Below are positions 38,592 to 49,200 of a DNA stretch of 64,000 nucleotides, piece after piece. The translations under genes were made by a program, and so were the position numbers. Under the pieces are notes generated by a model, which was not told the DNA's origin, searched no databases, and was given only the letters and a program-made list of their open reading frames with translations. Source of the DNA: Rusavskia elegans (lineage: Eukaryota; Ascomycota; Lecanoromycetes; Teloschistales; Teloschistaceae); NCBI GenBank assembly GCA_011316305.1, contig SAUG01000044.1, positions 248,001 through 312,000 of the forward strand, written 5' to 3'. Position 1 is the first letter of the stretch. Each line of letters opens with the position of its first letter.

Positions 38592-39519
38592 TAGACTGAT
38601 CGTCGGATCGGGTTTCGAACTCGAATTAGCTAACCCGACCCGACCCGAATCGAGTTAGATTAAAACGTAACCTGATTCGACCGGATTTCGAATCCGGATT
38701 AATTAACTCGATCCGACCCGCTAAAACTAGATTTTAACGCTAAACTCTAGTATAAAAGTATAAAGCTAGTATAATTCTAGTATAAAATAATTTATCTTTT
38801 TTTAAAAAAATTCTAACTAATTAACTACGCTAGCTAGAAAGATTCTAATTAGAATAGATATATTATCTAGACGATTTATTTATATAATATATTTTATATC
38901 ATATTATAACATATATCTAGGCCTAGGTGGCGCAGTAGTAACGCTGCGTGACCTGGAGGCCCAACAGATCCGCGCTCCATCTCAGAGTTAGCGGAGTAAA
39001 TCCAACGGGTCGGGGGTTCGAATCCCTCGAAGGCTAACTAATATCTAAGTTTTTTCTATCGATTTTAATCGATTTTTATACAGAGTATTTATATAAAGAG
39101 CTTATATAGTAGATCGTCTCGGCCTAGTCCGATCGATCGAACTTAATTAAGTTAATTAAAAAGATTAAATAGATTACGGTTTCCCTCTAGATTTTAGTCC
39201 AGATCTAGTTCCTTCGGGAGTTCTTAATTCGAGTTCTCGGTAAAATACTTAAATACTAAATAATTACGTAATCTGATCGGTTTAGCGCCTCTAGCGTTAA
39301 AATCGTAAAAGATTAAGATTAAAATCCGAATGATTAATCGTATAAATAAATAAATAAATAATAAATATCTAATAATTAATAAAAGTTTAGCGATTTTTTA
39401 TTAGATATTCAGATTCGATCCGGACCCGACTGTTTAACGGGTCGAACCGGTTCGACTCGTTAAAAAATCAGGTCGGATTATAGAATTCGACGGGAATCCG
39501 ATCTAAAATAGCCAGTCTA
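38592..39519 (+). mobile_element. hAT-like non-autonomous element with tRNA-like insert
   Basis: 928 bp, flanked by 8 bp duplicates ATTCGATC (38584-38591) and ATCCGATC (39520-39527), inserted in A2 RT. The ends are TAGACTGATCG and GCCAGTCTA, short inverted repeats. Both subterminal regions are crowded with GATCCGG/CCGACCCG-type motifs, as expected for transposase-binding repeats of hAT elements. No transposase frame. A related, shorter copy in the opposite orientation lies at 42624-43052. Confidence 0.7.
38920..39037 (+). tRNA. tRNA-like Pol III unit (tRNA gene, pseudogene or SINE head)
   Basis: A GC-rich block in AT-rich DNA. It has a good A box (TGGCGCAGTAG, 38928-38938), a perfect B box (GGTTCGAATCC, 39015-39025) and a T6 terminator at 39050-39055. 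The T arm folds (GGGGG and CCCTC around TTCGAAT), and a D arm GGCG/CGCT with loop CAGTAGTAA is possible. The acceptor (GGCCTAG with GAAGGCT) pairs at only five of seven positions, counting one G-T pair. The roughly 77 bp between boxes exceeds a plain tRNA, so an intron or long variable arm would be needed. I could not fix an anticodon. A tRNA-derived SINE or a decayed tRNA is equally possible. Confidence 0.45.
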
Positions 39520-42500
39520 ATCCGATCTTCTTTATATCTAAAAATGACGGTATATTCCGCCTATATATCGATTATCGGAGAATAAACGATACTATAATTA
39601 AAAACTGATATCTATTACTAGATATTAGCGAGTTTTAAAATAGATTTTCTAAAATATTATATTTTATAATATTTAAATCTCGAGGAATATATAACTTTAT
39701 ATAAATAAATGTCGGAAAAAAATAAAAAATAGCTTTTTATATACTGTATAGATATTATAAATATATAGTTATACTGTTTCAAAATACAGATTTTCTAGTA
39801 ATTTATTAGAATATAATTAATAATATATTTAGAAAATATCCAGATATATTCGTTATTATCTATTTTGACGATATTTTAGTTTTTTATAAAATATTTAAAA
39901 AAAAGAAATAATATATTAGTACAATTTTTAAATATCTAAAGTGAAATAATTTACGTATTAAATTAAAAAACTATAAATTCTATAAAGATAAAATCGAATT
40001 TCTAGAATTTATTAAAGAATAAAATAGACAATATATCGATCTAAATAAACTAAAAGCTATTTTAGAATCGAAAATACTAATAAATATTAAAGAAATCTGA
40101 AAATTTTTCAGGTTTATAAATTATAGTTAAAAGTTTATAAAAAACTATTTTAAAGGAACATTTAATCTAATAGTTCTAATAAATAATACTATTAACTAAT
40201 ATTAAAGAGAAAAAAAATAATAGATATACGAAGATTTTAAAAAAGTATATATAAAGAATTTAGTATTTGAAATATTCGATTTAAAAAAACTATTATAAAT
40301 AGAAATAGATTTATAAAACTCTATTAAAAATATATATCATCTATAGTACTATATCGATAAATAGTATCCGATAGTAAATAATTTAAAAAAATTATCGCTA
40401 GCGAAACAAGATTGCAATATTTTTAATAAGAAACTATTAGTTATAGTAGTTATATTAGAATAGTAGAAAATATACGCCGAAGAATTACTAGAATTAATAA
40501 TATTTGTAAACTATAAAAATTCTCTATAGTTTATAATATTACAATAGTTTTATAGAAAATAGATATAATAGTTAAAACTTTTCGATTAATATAAATATAA
40601 GATATATTATATTCTAGATAAAGAAAATAGATAAATAGATATTCTAATTCGGAAAAATAATTATATAAAAATAAAGGCGGTTTTAATCAACAGTATCTTT
40701 TTATTTAATAAAATAAGATTATTGTTAATAAAATAATAAAAGTTAAATATAACGCTGCGTATATTTAGAAACGATTAAAAAGAATTCTCTATTAAAAAAA
40801 AACGATAAATACTAGACGATAAAATCGATAAATATATTAAAAAATATTTCGATAGAATATTATAGAAATATTAAAACGATGTAAAAACATTATATCTTTT
40901 ATAGAAATACTATTAGTTTTCTAATATAAAACAACGAATCTAGATATATATTAAGAAAATTTTTAGTTATTAGTAGAATAAATATACTATATATACTCAT
41001 TATAGAAAGATCTAATATTAGAAACTACAGGATTAAATATAGAAAAAAGTTATATTAGACTTTATTATTAAATTTCTAAAATTGAGTAATCTAATAATAA
41101 TTATAAAATATCATTTAATCTTTACTATAATAGAAAGATTTACAAAATATATCTATTTAATCCTATTAAAAAATGAATTTACGACAGAATAACTAGAATC
41201 TATTATTTTCGATCGATTATTTTAATATTACGAACTACTAGTAGTATTAATAATAATAAAAATAAATTCTTTATTTTAAACCATTAGAAAACCTTTATTT
41301 TTTTATTTAATATTAAACTAAAAACTTGAATAGCCTTTTTTAAATAATAGATAGATAGAAATAACTTTTTAACTAAACTTTAGAATAGATAGATTTTACG
41401 TTTATTAATAGTATAATAAATCTTTAATTTAAGAAAATAAATAAAATTAAAGAAATAGTATTCTATACTAATAATAGAAAAGATCTGAATTTATTTTAAA
41501 TAACTACTAATCTATAGTTTAGTGAAGTTAGTAATTTAAAGAGTCAATATTTAGACAAAATTCTATGGAAATATTCTAAAGATATAAAAATACTTGGATA
41601 ATTATTAAAAAAAAAATCGAAAAATAGTATTTTAGTTTAAAAAGAAATATAAACTATATCTTTTTATAAAAAACCTAAATATAAAAGCTTTAAATAAAAA
41701 TTTCAATTATATTAAAGTCGGACTATTTTTAATTAAATAAATTAAAAGATTTTAGAATTACGAATTCGATCTATCTAAAAACGTTAAAATATATCTAGTA
41801 TTCTATATATCTCTTTTAAAACTAGTCGATTACTAAATACTAATATAATAGATATTTAACTTCGAGATATAGAAAAAAGATATTTTTTTAGTTAAAAATA
41901 TCCTACGATAGAATGGTTAAAACTATCTAATTAAATAAAAAGATTATTTTATTTCGGAAAATATTTAAGAATCTAAAAAATATTTAGTAAACTACTAAAA
42001 GATTCTTTAATAGTTTTATTATAAGATATTAAAAAGATAATTAATTAATTAGATTCGCTAGATAGAATAATCTATTCGGAAGCTACGTTAATAAAAAAAT
42101 TTAAATAAATAGAAAAAAGCAGATCCGCGATACTATCTTTATATTTTATTTCTTAAATATCTTATAATTTACTATTAACTATTATATACAATTTATTTTT
42201 AATATAATCTAATTAATAGAAGAAATATTATAACGTTGTATATATTTTATATAATTTCTTTTTTAACTTTATATATTTATTTTGAAAATGATACTAATAC
42301 GTAGTATCGAATAAAATAAAATAAAAAAATAAGTTTATTCTATATAATTAATATATCTTTCGAAATCTTCGTTAATATAATAGAACTTTTCTATCTAGAA
42401 ATAATTCTAATAAAAATATATAACTAATATATCGATATTTATTAATATAATTTCTTTATAATATTTTTTAATTAATAGTCTTTTTCTTTTATCTATAAAA

Positions 42501-42550
42501 AAGAAAAGACGATAGTTTTTCGAAACGAAAAATCTAAAAAAAGAATCCAA
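39520..42550 (+). pseudogene. A2 Pol remnant (RT, RNase H, integrase, chromodomain)
   Basis: Collinear with A1 about 5160-8226 but more damaged. The IDYRRINDTI-like RT block is near 39570 and the catalytic segment near 39860 reads IYFDDILV. The RNase H block reads NKKLLVIV near 40425. Integrase follows from about 40910, and chromodomain traces are near 41880-42010. One of the RT Asp pairs thus escaped mutation here although the rest of the frame is destroyed. Confidence 0.75.
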
Positions 42551-43439
42551 TATTATAAATATATACGGTATATCTTTAAAAACGCGGTAGTATTTAATTT
42601 GGCGCTAGATTTCCTATTACGTCTAGACTGGCCGGTTCGGATCGAATTTTTATCGAATCGTCGGATATCCGATCCGATTTTAGTAATCCGATCCGGGTTC
42701 GACCCGAGTTTTAGTAGATTGAATCCGGATCGAATTATTTAATAATCCAATTCGGATTCCATCCGATTAAATTATATATTTAATATTATATTATTTTATT
42801 TTTTCAATAAAGATAATATATTAAAATTATAAATTTTAACGAATTAGAATCATTTTAGCTGCGTAATTAATATTTTAGTATTTTTATAGTAAATTAGTAT
42901 AATAATAACACTAGATTTATAGTTTTATACTAGAATTTAGCGACAAAATCTAGTTTTAATAAATCGAATCGGATTATATTTTAATCTAATTCGATTTAGA
43001 TCAGATCGGATTAATTAATCCGGATTCGAAATCCGATCCGAAAACCAGTTTTATTACATTTTAATAGATAGAAATATATAGAATAGTTTTAGTATTATTA
43101 GTAGAAAAAATCTTTATAATTTTAGTAAATAAATATTTTAAAGACAGACTATTTTAATAGTTTTAGTAAGTAATAACTCTAAAATAAAACTAGTTCAGGT
43201 ATTTTAATTAGTAAAGAAACTAAATAATAGAAGATTTTTATATCTATATAAATCTTGAACTCGACGTTTTTATAGCTCGTATTTAATTTATTAATTATCG
43301 CTATATACTATTTTAGTAATTCAATTGATTTATTTTTATATTAATTTCAATTATAATTCGTTATATCTTCGATTCTAGATATACTAATAAATCTAGTCGA
43401 TTTTTGAAAATATCAAACCATCGTGGTAATTCTATAACA
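42551..43439 (+). repeat. 3' LTR of chromovirus A2, split by a hAT-like element
   Basis: LTR parts at 42551-42623 and 43053-43439 flank the insertion. Ends TCTATAACA at 43439 followed by ATATT. After removal of the insertion it is about 45 bp shorter than the 495 bp 5' LTR, so small deletions have occurred. Confidence 0.8.
42624..43052 (-). mobile_element. hAT-like MITE in the A2 3' LTR
   Basis: 429 bp, between ATTACGTC (42616-42623) and ATTACATT (43053-43060), an 8 bp target duplication with two RIP-type changes. It starts TAGACTGGCCGG and ends AAAACCAGTTTT, with the same GGATCCGAT-type subterminal motifs as the element at 38592. Its interior matches the left part of that element in reverse. 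No coding capacity. Confidence 0.68.
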
Positions 43440-44112
43440 ATATTTTTTAATTTTTTTAACGAGTTTTTAATACGAGTTCTAATGTAGAAAATAAATAGAT
43501 TAATAAACGTACAATTCTAGGATTATAAATATAGATATTATACGACGGTATATTCTATAAAATATAGCTAATTAGTAGTATTGAATATATTAAACGAATA
43601 TACGTTTTATTTTTTATAAAAGAAATTGTATATTAGTTGTTCTGGAATTATATTTTAGTCATTTTAGATTATACGGGGATACGTTCTCTATATAATACTA
43701 AAAGCTCGTTCTACTAATTAGATTTAGCTGAAAGTTCTATCCAATTAGAAAAGACTAAAAAGGATTATTCAACAAAGTATCTACAATCCTGGCCGGGGCA
43801 AAAATCAAGATATTTTACTAGTGTTGGCGCCAATACTTTTTATTACTACTGTTAGAATTGTGGATCGATGTACTTGAATGGCTGCCTATTTCTCCAGTCT
43901 CTAATCCTGAAAACCCAACCATCTAAAGTGCGGGTTTCATCACATCAACTTTTGCTGTATAAAGGGCACCTGCATGACAGGGAGGGAAATTACAATTTCG
44001 CCCCGTATGATAGGCTATTCTGGCGGTGCTGAAACCTGGCCAACTTCCTGACGGGACCGCGCTCTACGTGCTCACCATGATAAATGCGCTCGGCAAGAAC
44101 AACGTCGAGTAT
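43440..44112. other. Transition from AT-rich repeats to the gene island
   Basis: AT-rich up to about 43770, then abruptly GC-balanced unique sequence (from CTGGCCGGGGC at about 43790). No gene is seen. It is the 3' flank of the minus-strand gene that ends at 44113. Confidence 0.6.
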
Positions 44113-45924
44113 TCATGGCATCGCAACTCTGTTCCCAGACATTAACCGTCGGCTTCTACGTAAAGTGCTGTTGCCATTAGTGGCACTCCGTCTCGTTCCT
44201 AGGCTCCGTTTGGTAGCGATTGATCCCCCACACTGTGCATGTCGTGATCGAGGTCCAGTGTCTGGTCCCGTCGTGTGTGATATGGCATGAGCCTTGGTGA
44301 CTCGAGCGGAACGAACGGAATGAAGTTCATTTATTTCAGTAACTCGACCAGCTTGACAGTCCTTTGGCTGTGCCAGACGTTTGCTTCGGCGAGGTGGATT
44401 CGGCGCTTCGACGGGCTTATGCTGCGACATGGCCAGTGGCGGTAAACAACAGTCCTTCGACGGTGTCGAAATGCCGGAAGACGAAGAAGGACCGCGGACA
44501 GGCTGTGCTCGCGTAAGTCTTCGCTGGCGCGGTGAAAGGCGCCTTTTAGCCATCCTGGAACCCTTGCTTTCTGCGAGAGCCAGAGGCACCCCCAACGTAT
44601 CCTTGACATCAACACTGGTGGGAAACCCGCATTCGGCGGCGATGGTGCGGTACTGGTTGTCGAGCCAGTTTAAAAGCATTCCCCATTTCTTGGTCTGCGT
44701 TTGTTGTCGGCCAAGTACAGGATTTCTGACGAAAATTATCCTAGTTTGAAGTCTCGAAATCTCCTGGGCTACTTGGAGTTCCTTCTCTGCTTCCTCAACC
44801 TGCGTACTCTTGCCTGTGACAGCTTCCGATCTGGCACGCTGCAACTTTTGCTCTGCTGCCTCGATTCGCTTGTTGGCATCAGTCTCTCTCCTCCGCCCGT
44901 CAAACCAACCCTCCATTGGAGGGTGATCGGGATCGGGGGGAGGGCCACCTAAGCCTGGTTCGATATCTTCCAGTTGTTTCCAAATACCGTAGAACCTCTT
45001 CTCCGCGACCTCGAGCCTTTTCTTCGACTCCTTGAGCTTTCGATAGCGATACGCCCGAAACTCGTTCCAGTCTTCCAATCGATTCTGTTGGTGTCGATCC
45101 TCGAGCACGCGGAGGTTCCATTTGCACCCTAGGTCTGCTTGGCTCTCACGAATGGCGTCTTCGTACTCGTGAAACCTGTTTCGCGGGATGTAGAAACGCC
45201 GGACCCTCTCTTGACAATCCCTAAACTCCCTCCACTCGATGCGTTGGCGGCAAAAAACGAAAGGATCGCCAGCGTAGTCCTGCCAGACCCGAAGGATGTC
45301 CTTGTATTTCTCGTGCGTTTCAGGGTGATTGACCACGTCGAGGCCGAGAGTGATAGGATGTGATGGTTGGCCCCCATCTGCCACTAAATCTTGATAGGCT
45401 TCCTTGTCATTGCGCAAGCCCTCTTCCATCGCCTCTGCCTCCGCCTGTTCCTTGCTGATGAACGGGGTGACAGACCGAGAGCTGCAATTGGGGGACGAAG
45501 GCCTCGATTTTTTGGCTGGAAGACTGCTGCACCGGACTTCAGCCAGCTTGAAAATACAGCATGTCGGAGAGAGGAAAGTATAATCTGACCATAGCCGAGC
45601 CCCAAGTTCATCTGCGTCCACAGGTCGCGACGAGTCTTTCTCGACACGCTGGTCAACGAGTTTTCTGACAGCAAGGGTAGTCGTTAGCAACTGGTTTATA
45701 TAGGGCGAGAAATCAGGAACGGTGCCAACCGTAGATGTGCCAAATGTTCCTCCGTTTGGTTCTCCTGGTCTTTGATTTTAACAAAGCTTATCCATGGTCA
45801 GTTAGCCTTAAGAGGGCGAATAACGAAGCTGAACGGCGGTTGATCCAGAACAATCTTACATCTCGTCCCCAATATCTTCCACTGTCAGGCGGAGAAGCTC
45901 GTCGGCATACACTTCGATCGTCAT
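44113..45924 (-). CDS. Unknown coiled-coil protein with basic C-terminus, 573 aa, one intron
   Basis: I do not recognise a named family. The model has two exons. Exon 1 (45924-45860) encodes MTIEVYADELLRLTVEDIGDE. The intron (45859-45770, 90 bp) has GTAAGA, a GCTAAC branch site and a CAAAG acceptor. Exon 2 (45769-44113) runs to the stop. The splice keeps frame and supplies an ATG; without it, exon 2 only has a late internal Met. Residues about 175-235 are rich in Trp, Arg and Phe (VWQDYAGDPFVFCRQRIEW). Charged helical, coiled-coil-like segments span about 245-290 and 318-370 around a PPPDPDHPP turn. The last 150 residues are Ser/Arg-rich with repeated RRSKRL and RRSRRL motifs, suggesting nuclear location or nucleic-acid contact. 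It is divergent from the kinase gene and shares its promoter region. Confidence 0.75.
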
Positions 45925-46098
45925 CGTGGTGGCGATCAAGGTGAGGGAGGTTATGGAGCCACCGTTGGTTGCAGTTGGTAGTTGGTAGAACCTTTTGTCG
46001 CGCTAGCATCGCGGGGCAGAAAGGTCGTGGCTTACCTTACACCTTACCCTTTCAGGATTAAGTCCATTACTAGTACCTTACCGCCTTGCTGGGCTAAC

Positions 46099-46104
46099 AC
46101 GCGT
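46099..46104. promoter_or_regulatory. ACGCGT, MCB-type site
   Basis: The palindromic MluI cell-cycle box sequence, known as the binding site of the APSES protein Mbp1 in yeast. It lies 131 bp upstream of a gene that itself encodes APSES-like modules. A single hexamer can occur by chance in GC-balanced DNA. Confidence 0.35.
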
Positions 46105-46120
46105 TGCAAACGTGGCCCGC

Positions 46121-46152
46121 GACAAGAGACAAGAGACAAGAGACAAGAGAGG
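46121..46152 (+). repeat. 7 bp tandem repeat (GACAAGA, about 4 units)
   Basis: Four perfect consecutive GACAAGA units plus a partial one, in the divergent promoter region between the two start codons. Confidence 0.85.
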
Positions 46153-46234
46153 AGGGCCCAGCCCCCGCCTCCGTTCGAGGATAACTCTAGGACAGCACAA
46201 CACTCTCACAACCAATTCTCTGTTTTAGACGAAG

Positions 46235-49200
46235 ATGGATGAGCGAGCTGTCTTTTTGACATTGACTCCGAGCGATAACCTTGGACTGGCGGCTGATGCA
46301 TTCCGATTACTGCACAATCATTCTCGATATCTAAAGCCATCGCCACTGCGCGGTGACGACGGGTCGAGCCGTGAGACGACACCTTTGCATCCGAAGCCCG
46401 AGGAGGATCCTGTGATCAATCTGGAAGAATTCCACCGCATCCAGTTGAATTTTGACCACGAGACCAAAGTGAAAGGTCGCGTCTCGTTTGGGAGTGATCC
46501 TGACCGATGTGATGTATTGCTTGCTCCCCACAAAAGGCATTACGGTACCAGTGGGCTACACTTTTACATCACTTTCGACGACCAGCAACGGCCCGTGGTT
46601 AAAGATGTCTCAACAAACGGTCTCTTTGTTAGCTACGATTCGCAAGCGAAAGACGAGCTACGCAACAACTTCCAGTGGATCATCTTCCCTAATTTCAAGG
46701 AGATTACTGTCCGACTCGGAACGAAGAAGGGTCCCGGTTTTGACATGCGCTTACCAACGCATTACGAAACCCATCTAGATGAGTACAAAACCAAGGTGAA
46801 GAGGTTCATGGCAGGCGCTCCTCGAGACCCTCTTCAGGCCTTCAACGATCTGGCCCTCCGCAGTGCGGATACCTCCTTGGCGCTGAGTGAGGCCCTCTCG
46901 CCTACTAGGCGACCTATCTACCTCAAATTCAAAGAGTTGGGAAAGGGCAGCTATGGACGGGTCTGCATGGTGGTCAATGCCAGCACTGGCTTCGACTACG
47001 CCGGGAAAGAATTCTTTCACCGAGGAGGCAGGAACAAGGAGATTGAGATTATAAGAGGCCTTCGCCATGTAGGATATAATTTCGCCTCGGATTTCTCTAC
47101 GTCAATAGACTGCTAACTTTCAGCAGGAACATATCGTTGGATTCGTCGACTTCCAGAAGGAGCGGCACCCTCTCCTCGTGATGGAATATCTGCCGCTGGG
47201 AAATCTGGAGATGCAACATCAAAACTCTCGTATCGTCGACACGGATATGGTAGTCATCTTCCGTCAGTGCCTGGGAGCGCTTTCTTATCTCCACAGCAGA
47301 GGTATAACGCACCGAGATCTCAAGCCACAGAATATCCTTGTATCGAGCAGAAGCCCGATCGTCATCAAATTAGCCGACTTTGGGATGGCACAGGACAAGT
47401 CTGATTTGGAGACTTTCTGCGGGAGCGCAGAATATACAGCTCCCGAAATCTTCCGAGGCCGCCGCTATAATAACACCGTGGATATATGGTCCCTTGCTGT
47501 ACTCGTGATGGAATTCACCTATGGACTCCCTCGACACAAACAGCCCGAACCGATGGGAGAACTTCGATTATGGGGTGACGCCTGGTGCGACGTCCTTATA
47601 GCAAAAGCTAATGATGAGGATTCTGACATTTTGATCGATTTCCTTACCGGGCACATGCTCAGACGGGAACCTCAAGAGCGGCTTTCTGCGGCAAAATGTC
47701 TACACAGGGCAACCACAATCGGTCTGTTCAATGGAACATCTTACCAGACAGGAGTCGTCTCTCCGCGATTACAACCTCACCGAGGCGCTGATATCCACAC
47801 AGAAGACGCGTCGACCATGGTAGGATCATTGCGGCAACGTGTCAGGACGCCCCAAGAAAATATGGGGCGAGCATCGCGGTCGCAGAGCCTTTCTCCTTTG
47901 TTTCTTCCCGAATGCGAAGACGTTGAACCGTCTCATGCGGGCGTCGAAGGCTCCAGCCACGACAAGGGTCCTACAACAGTCTTTCGTACAAGCGGCTATA
48001 GTCCTACCAAACGAAGACGAACAACAAACGGTTTGCACCATCCGAACCTCCAATACCCCCCTTTGTACCAGAAACCTGATCCACCCCACACAGTCCCTGG
48101 TCCTCGAGAGAAGGAGCCATTGAATACAATTGATCACAGTACACGACAGGATATGTCGGATCAAGACAACGACCTCTCAAGAAGACCTTCAAACTCGCCA
48201 CATCTCGAGCGACGCGGCGACTTTGTTGTGCAGTTCGCCGAAGGACATCAAGTCTCTATCCGGATATCAGATGCGCGAGTAAACTTTACCGAGGCTACAA
48301 CGACTACAGGCCCATGGATCGGCTTTGGAGATGCACGAAGGCTGTGCAGTACGGTTCATCTTGGTGAAAAACTCCGTCCGCTTTTGGTATTCGGCGAAGG
48401 CCTTGAAGCCCAGATCCCAAATGTCTCATTTTCGGAAGCCTGGGCAGAGCTCAGAAATACCAACTTCTCACCTATTACCTCGGGCGGAACTACAATTTTC
48501 ATCCGCAACGCCGACTCTTGGATCAATGGAACACAAATTCTTCAAGCCGCCGGTTACACCCGTCACAATCGACCATTTGCCTGGAATGACCAGAAATTTC
48601 GACATCAAGCTGTCCGTGGCTATCATTCGGGCATCTACGTACCTCTGGAGGTCGGTATCAATCTTTGTAATAGATTCCATTTGCCTGGAATTGGCGCGCT
48701 CTTACATGAGAAGTTACTGGGGAACAAGATGATATTACATATGCTACCGCCCCGGAGGGAAGATTTTCATTTCGTCGAGTGTGACAAGCACACAGTTGCG
48801 ATGAAAAAGAGCGATCTGAAAGTCAACTTGACCCATGTCCTCAAAGCAGCAGGGAAGCCTCGACAAGAGGTACAAAAGTTCAAACGTGAGAACTTCGCCG
48901 TTGAAGTCGTGCGAGGCGACAGAAAGTTTCAGGGGTCTTACACAGACTTCTCATTAGCGGTCAACGTTTGCCAATTATATGGCTTGCCTCTAATCGCCGA
49001 AACGCTCATCAAACTGAAGTGTGCAGACATCCAACGAGGTGAAAATCTCCGCGATTCTGCGATCAAAAGATCCCCTCCTATAGCGACGGAGGGTAAAAAA
49101 GGAGCATCCCACCTTGTATTACCAGATACCAATATCGACCATGATCATGCTGAGATAGATTGGCATAACATTGACGGACTATTCCGCATGTCTCGACCAT

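Larger units (their letters stand above)
31645..43439 (+). mobile_element. Chromovirus A2, split by three later insertions
   Basis: Second family A element, flanked by ATATC (31640-31644) and ATATT (43440-43444), a target duplication with one RIP change. It is interrupted by gag-only element B3 (32999-36866), a hAT-like element in the RT region (38592-39519) and a second hAT-like element inside the 3' LTR (42624-43052). Removing these restores collinearity with A1. More strongly RIP-damaged than A1. Confidence 0.88.
45925..46234. promoter_or_regulatory. 310 bp divergent promoter region
   Basis: Lies between the start codons of the coiled-coil gene (minus) and the FHA-kinase gene (plus), so both are probably driven from here. 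It contains an ACGCGT site and a GACAAGA tandem repeat. A TTCTCTGTTTTAG stretch just before the ATG at 46235 resembles a 3' splice site and may end a 5' UTR intron. No clear TATA box. Confidence 0.6.

Noticed and set aside
1..43700. Centromere
   Set aside because: AT-rich RIP blocks can be centromeric in fungi, but nothing here distinguishes a centromere from an ordinary AT-rich isochore.
44331..45674. Several overlapping frames of 65-122 codons in the coiled-coil gene
   Set aside because: Shadows in other frames of the 573 aa gene, whose codon use and splice sites are convincing.
47826..48732. Frames of 65-135 codons within the kinase gene
   Set aside because: Overlap the long kinase frame on both strands, with no recognisable protein.
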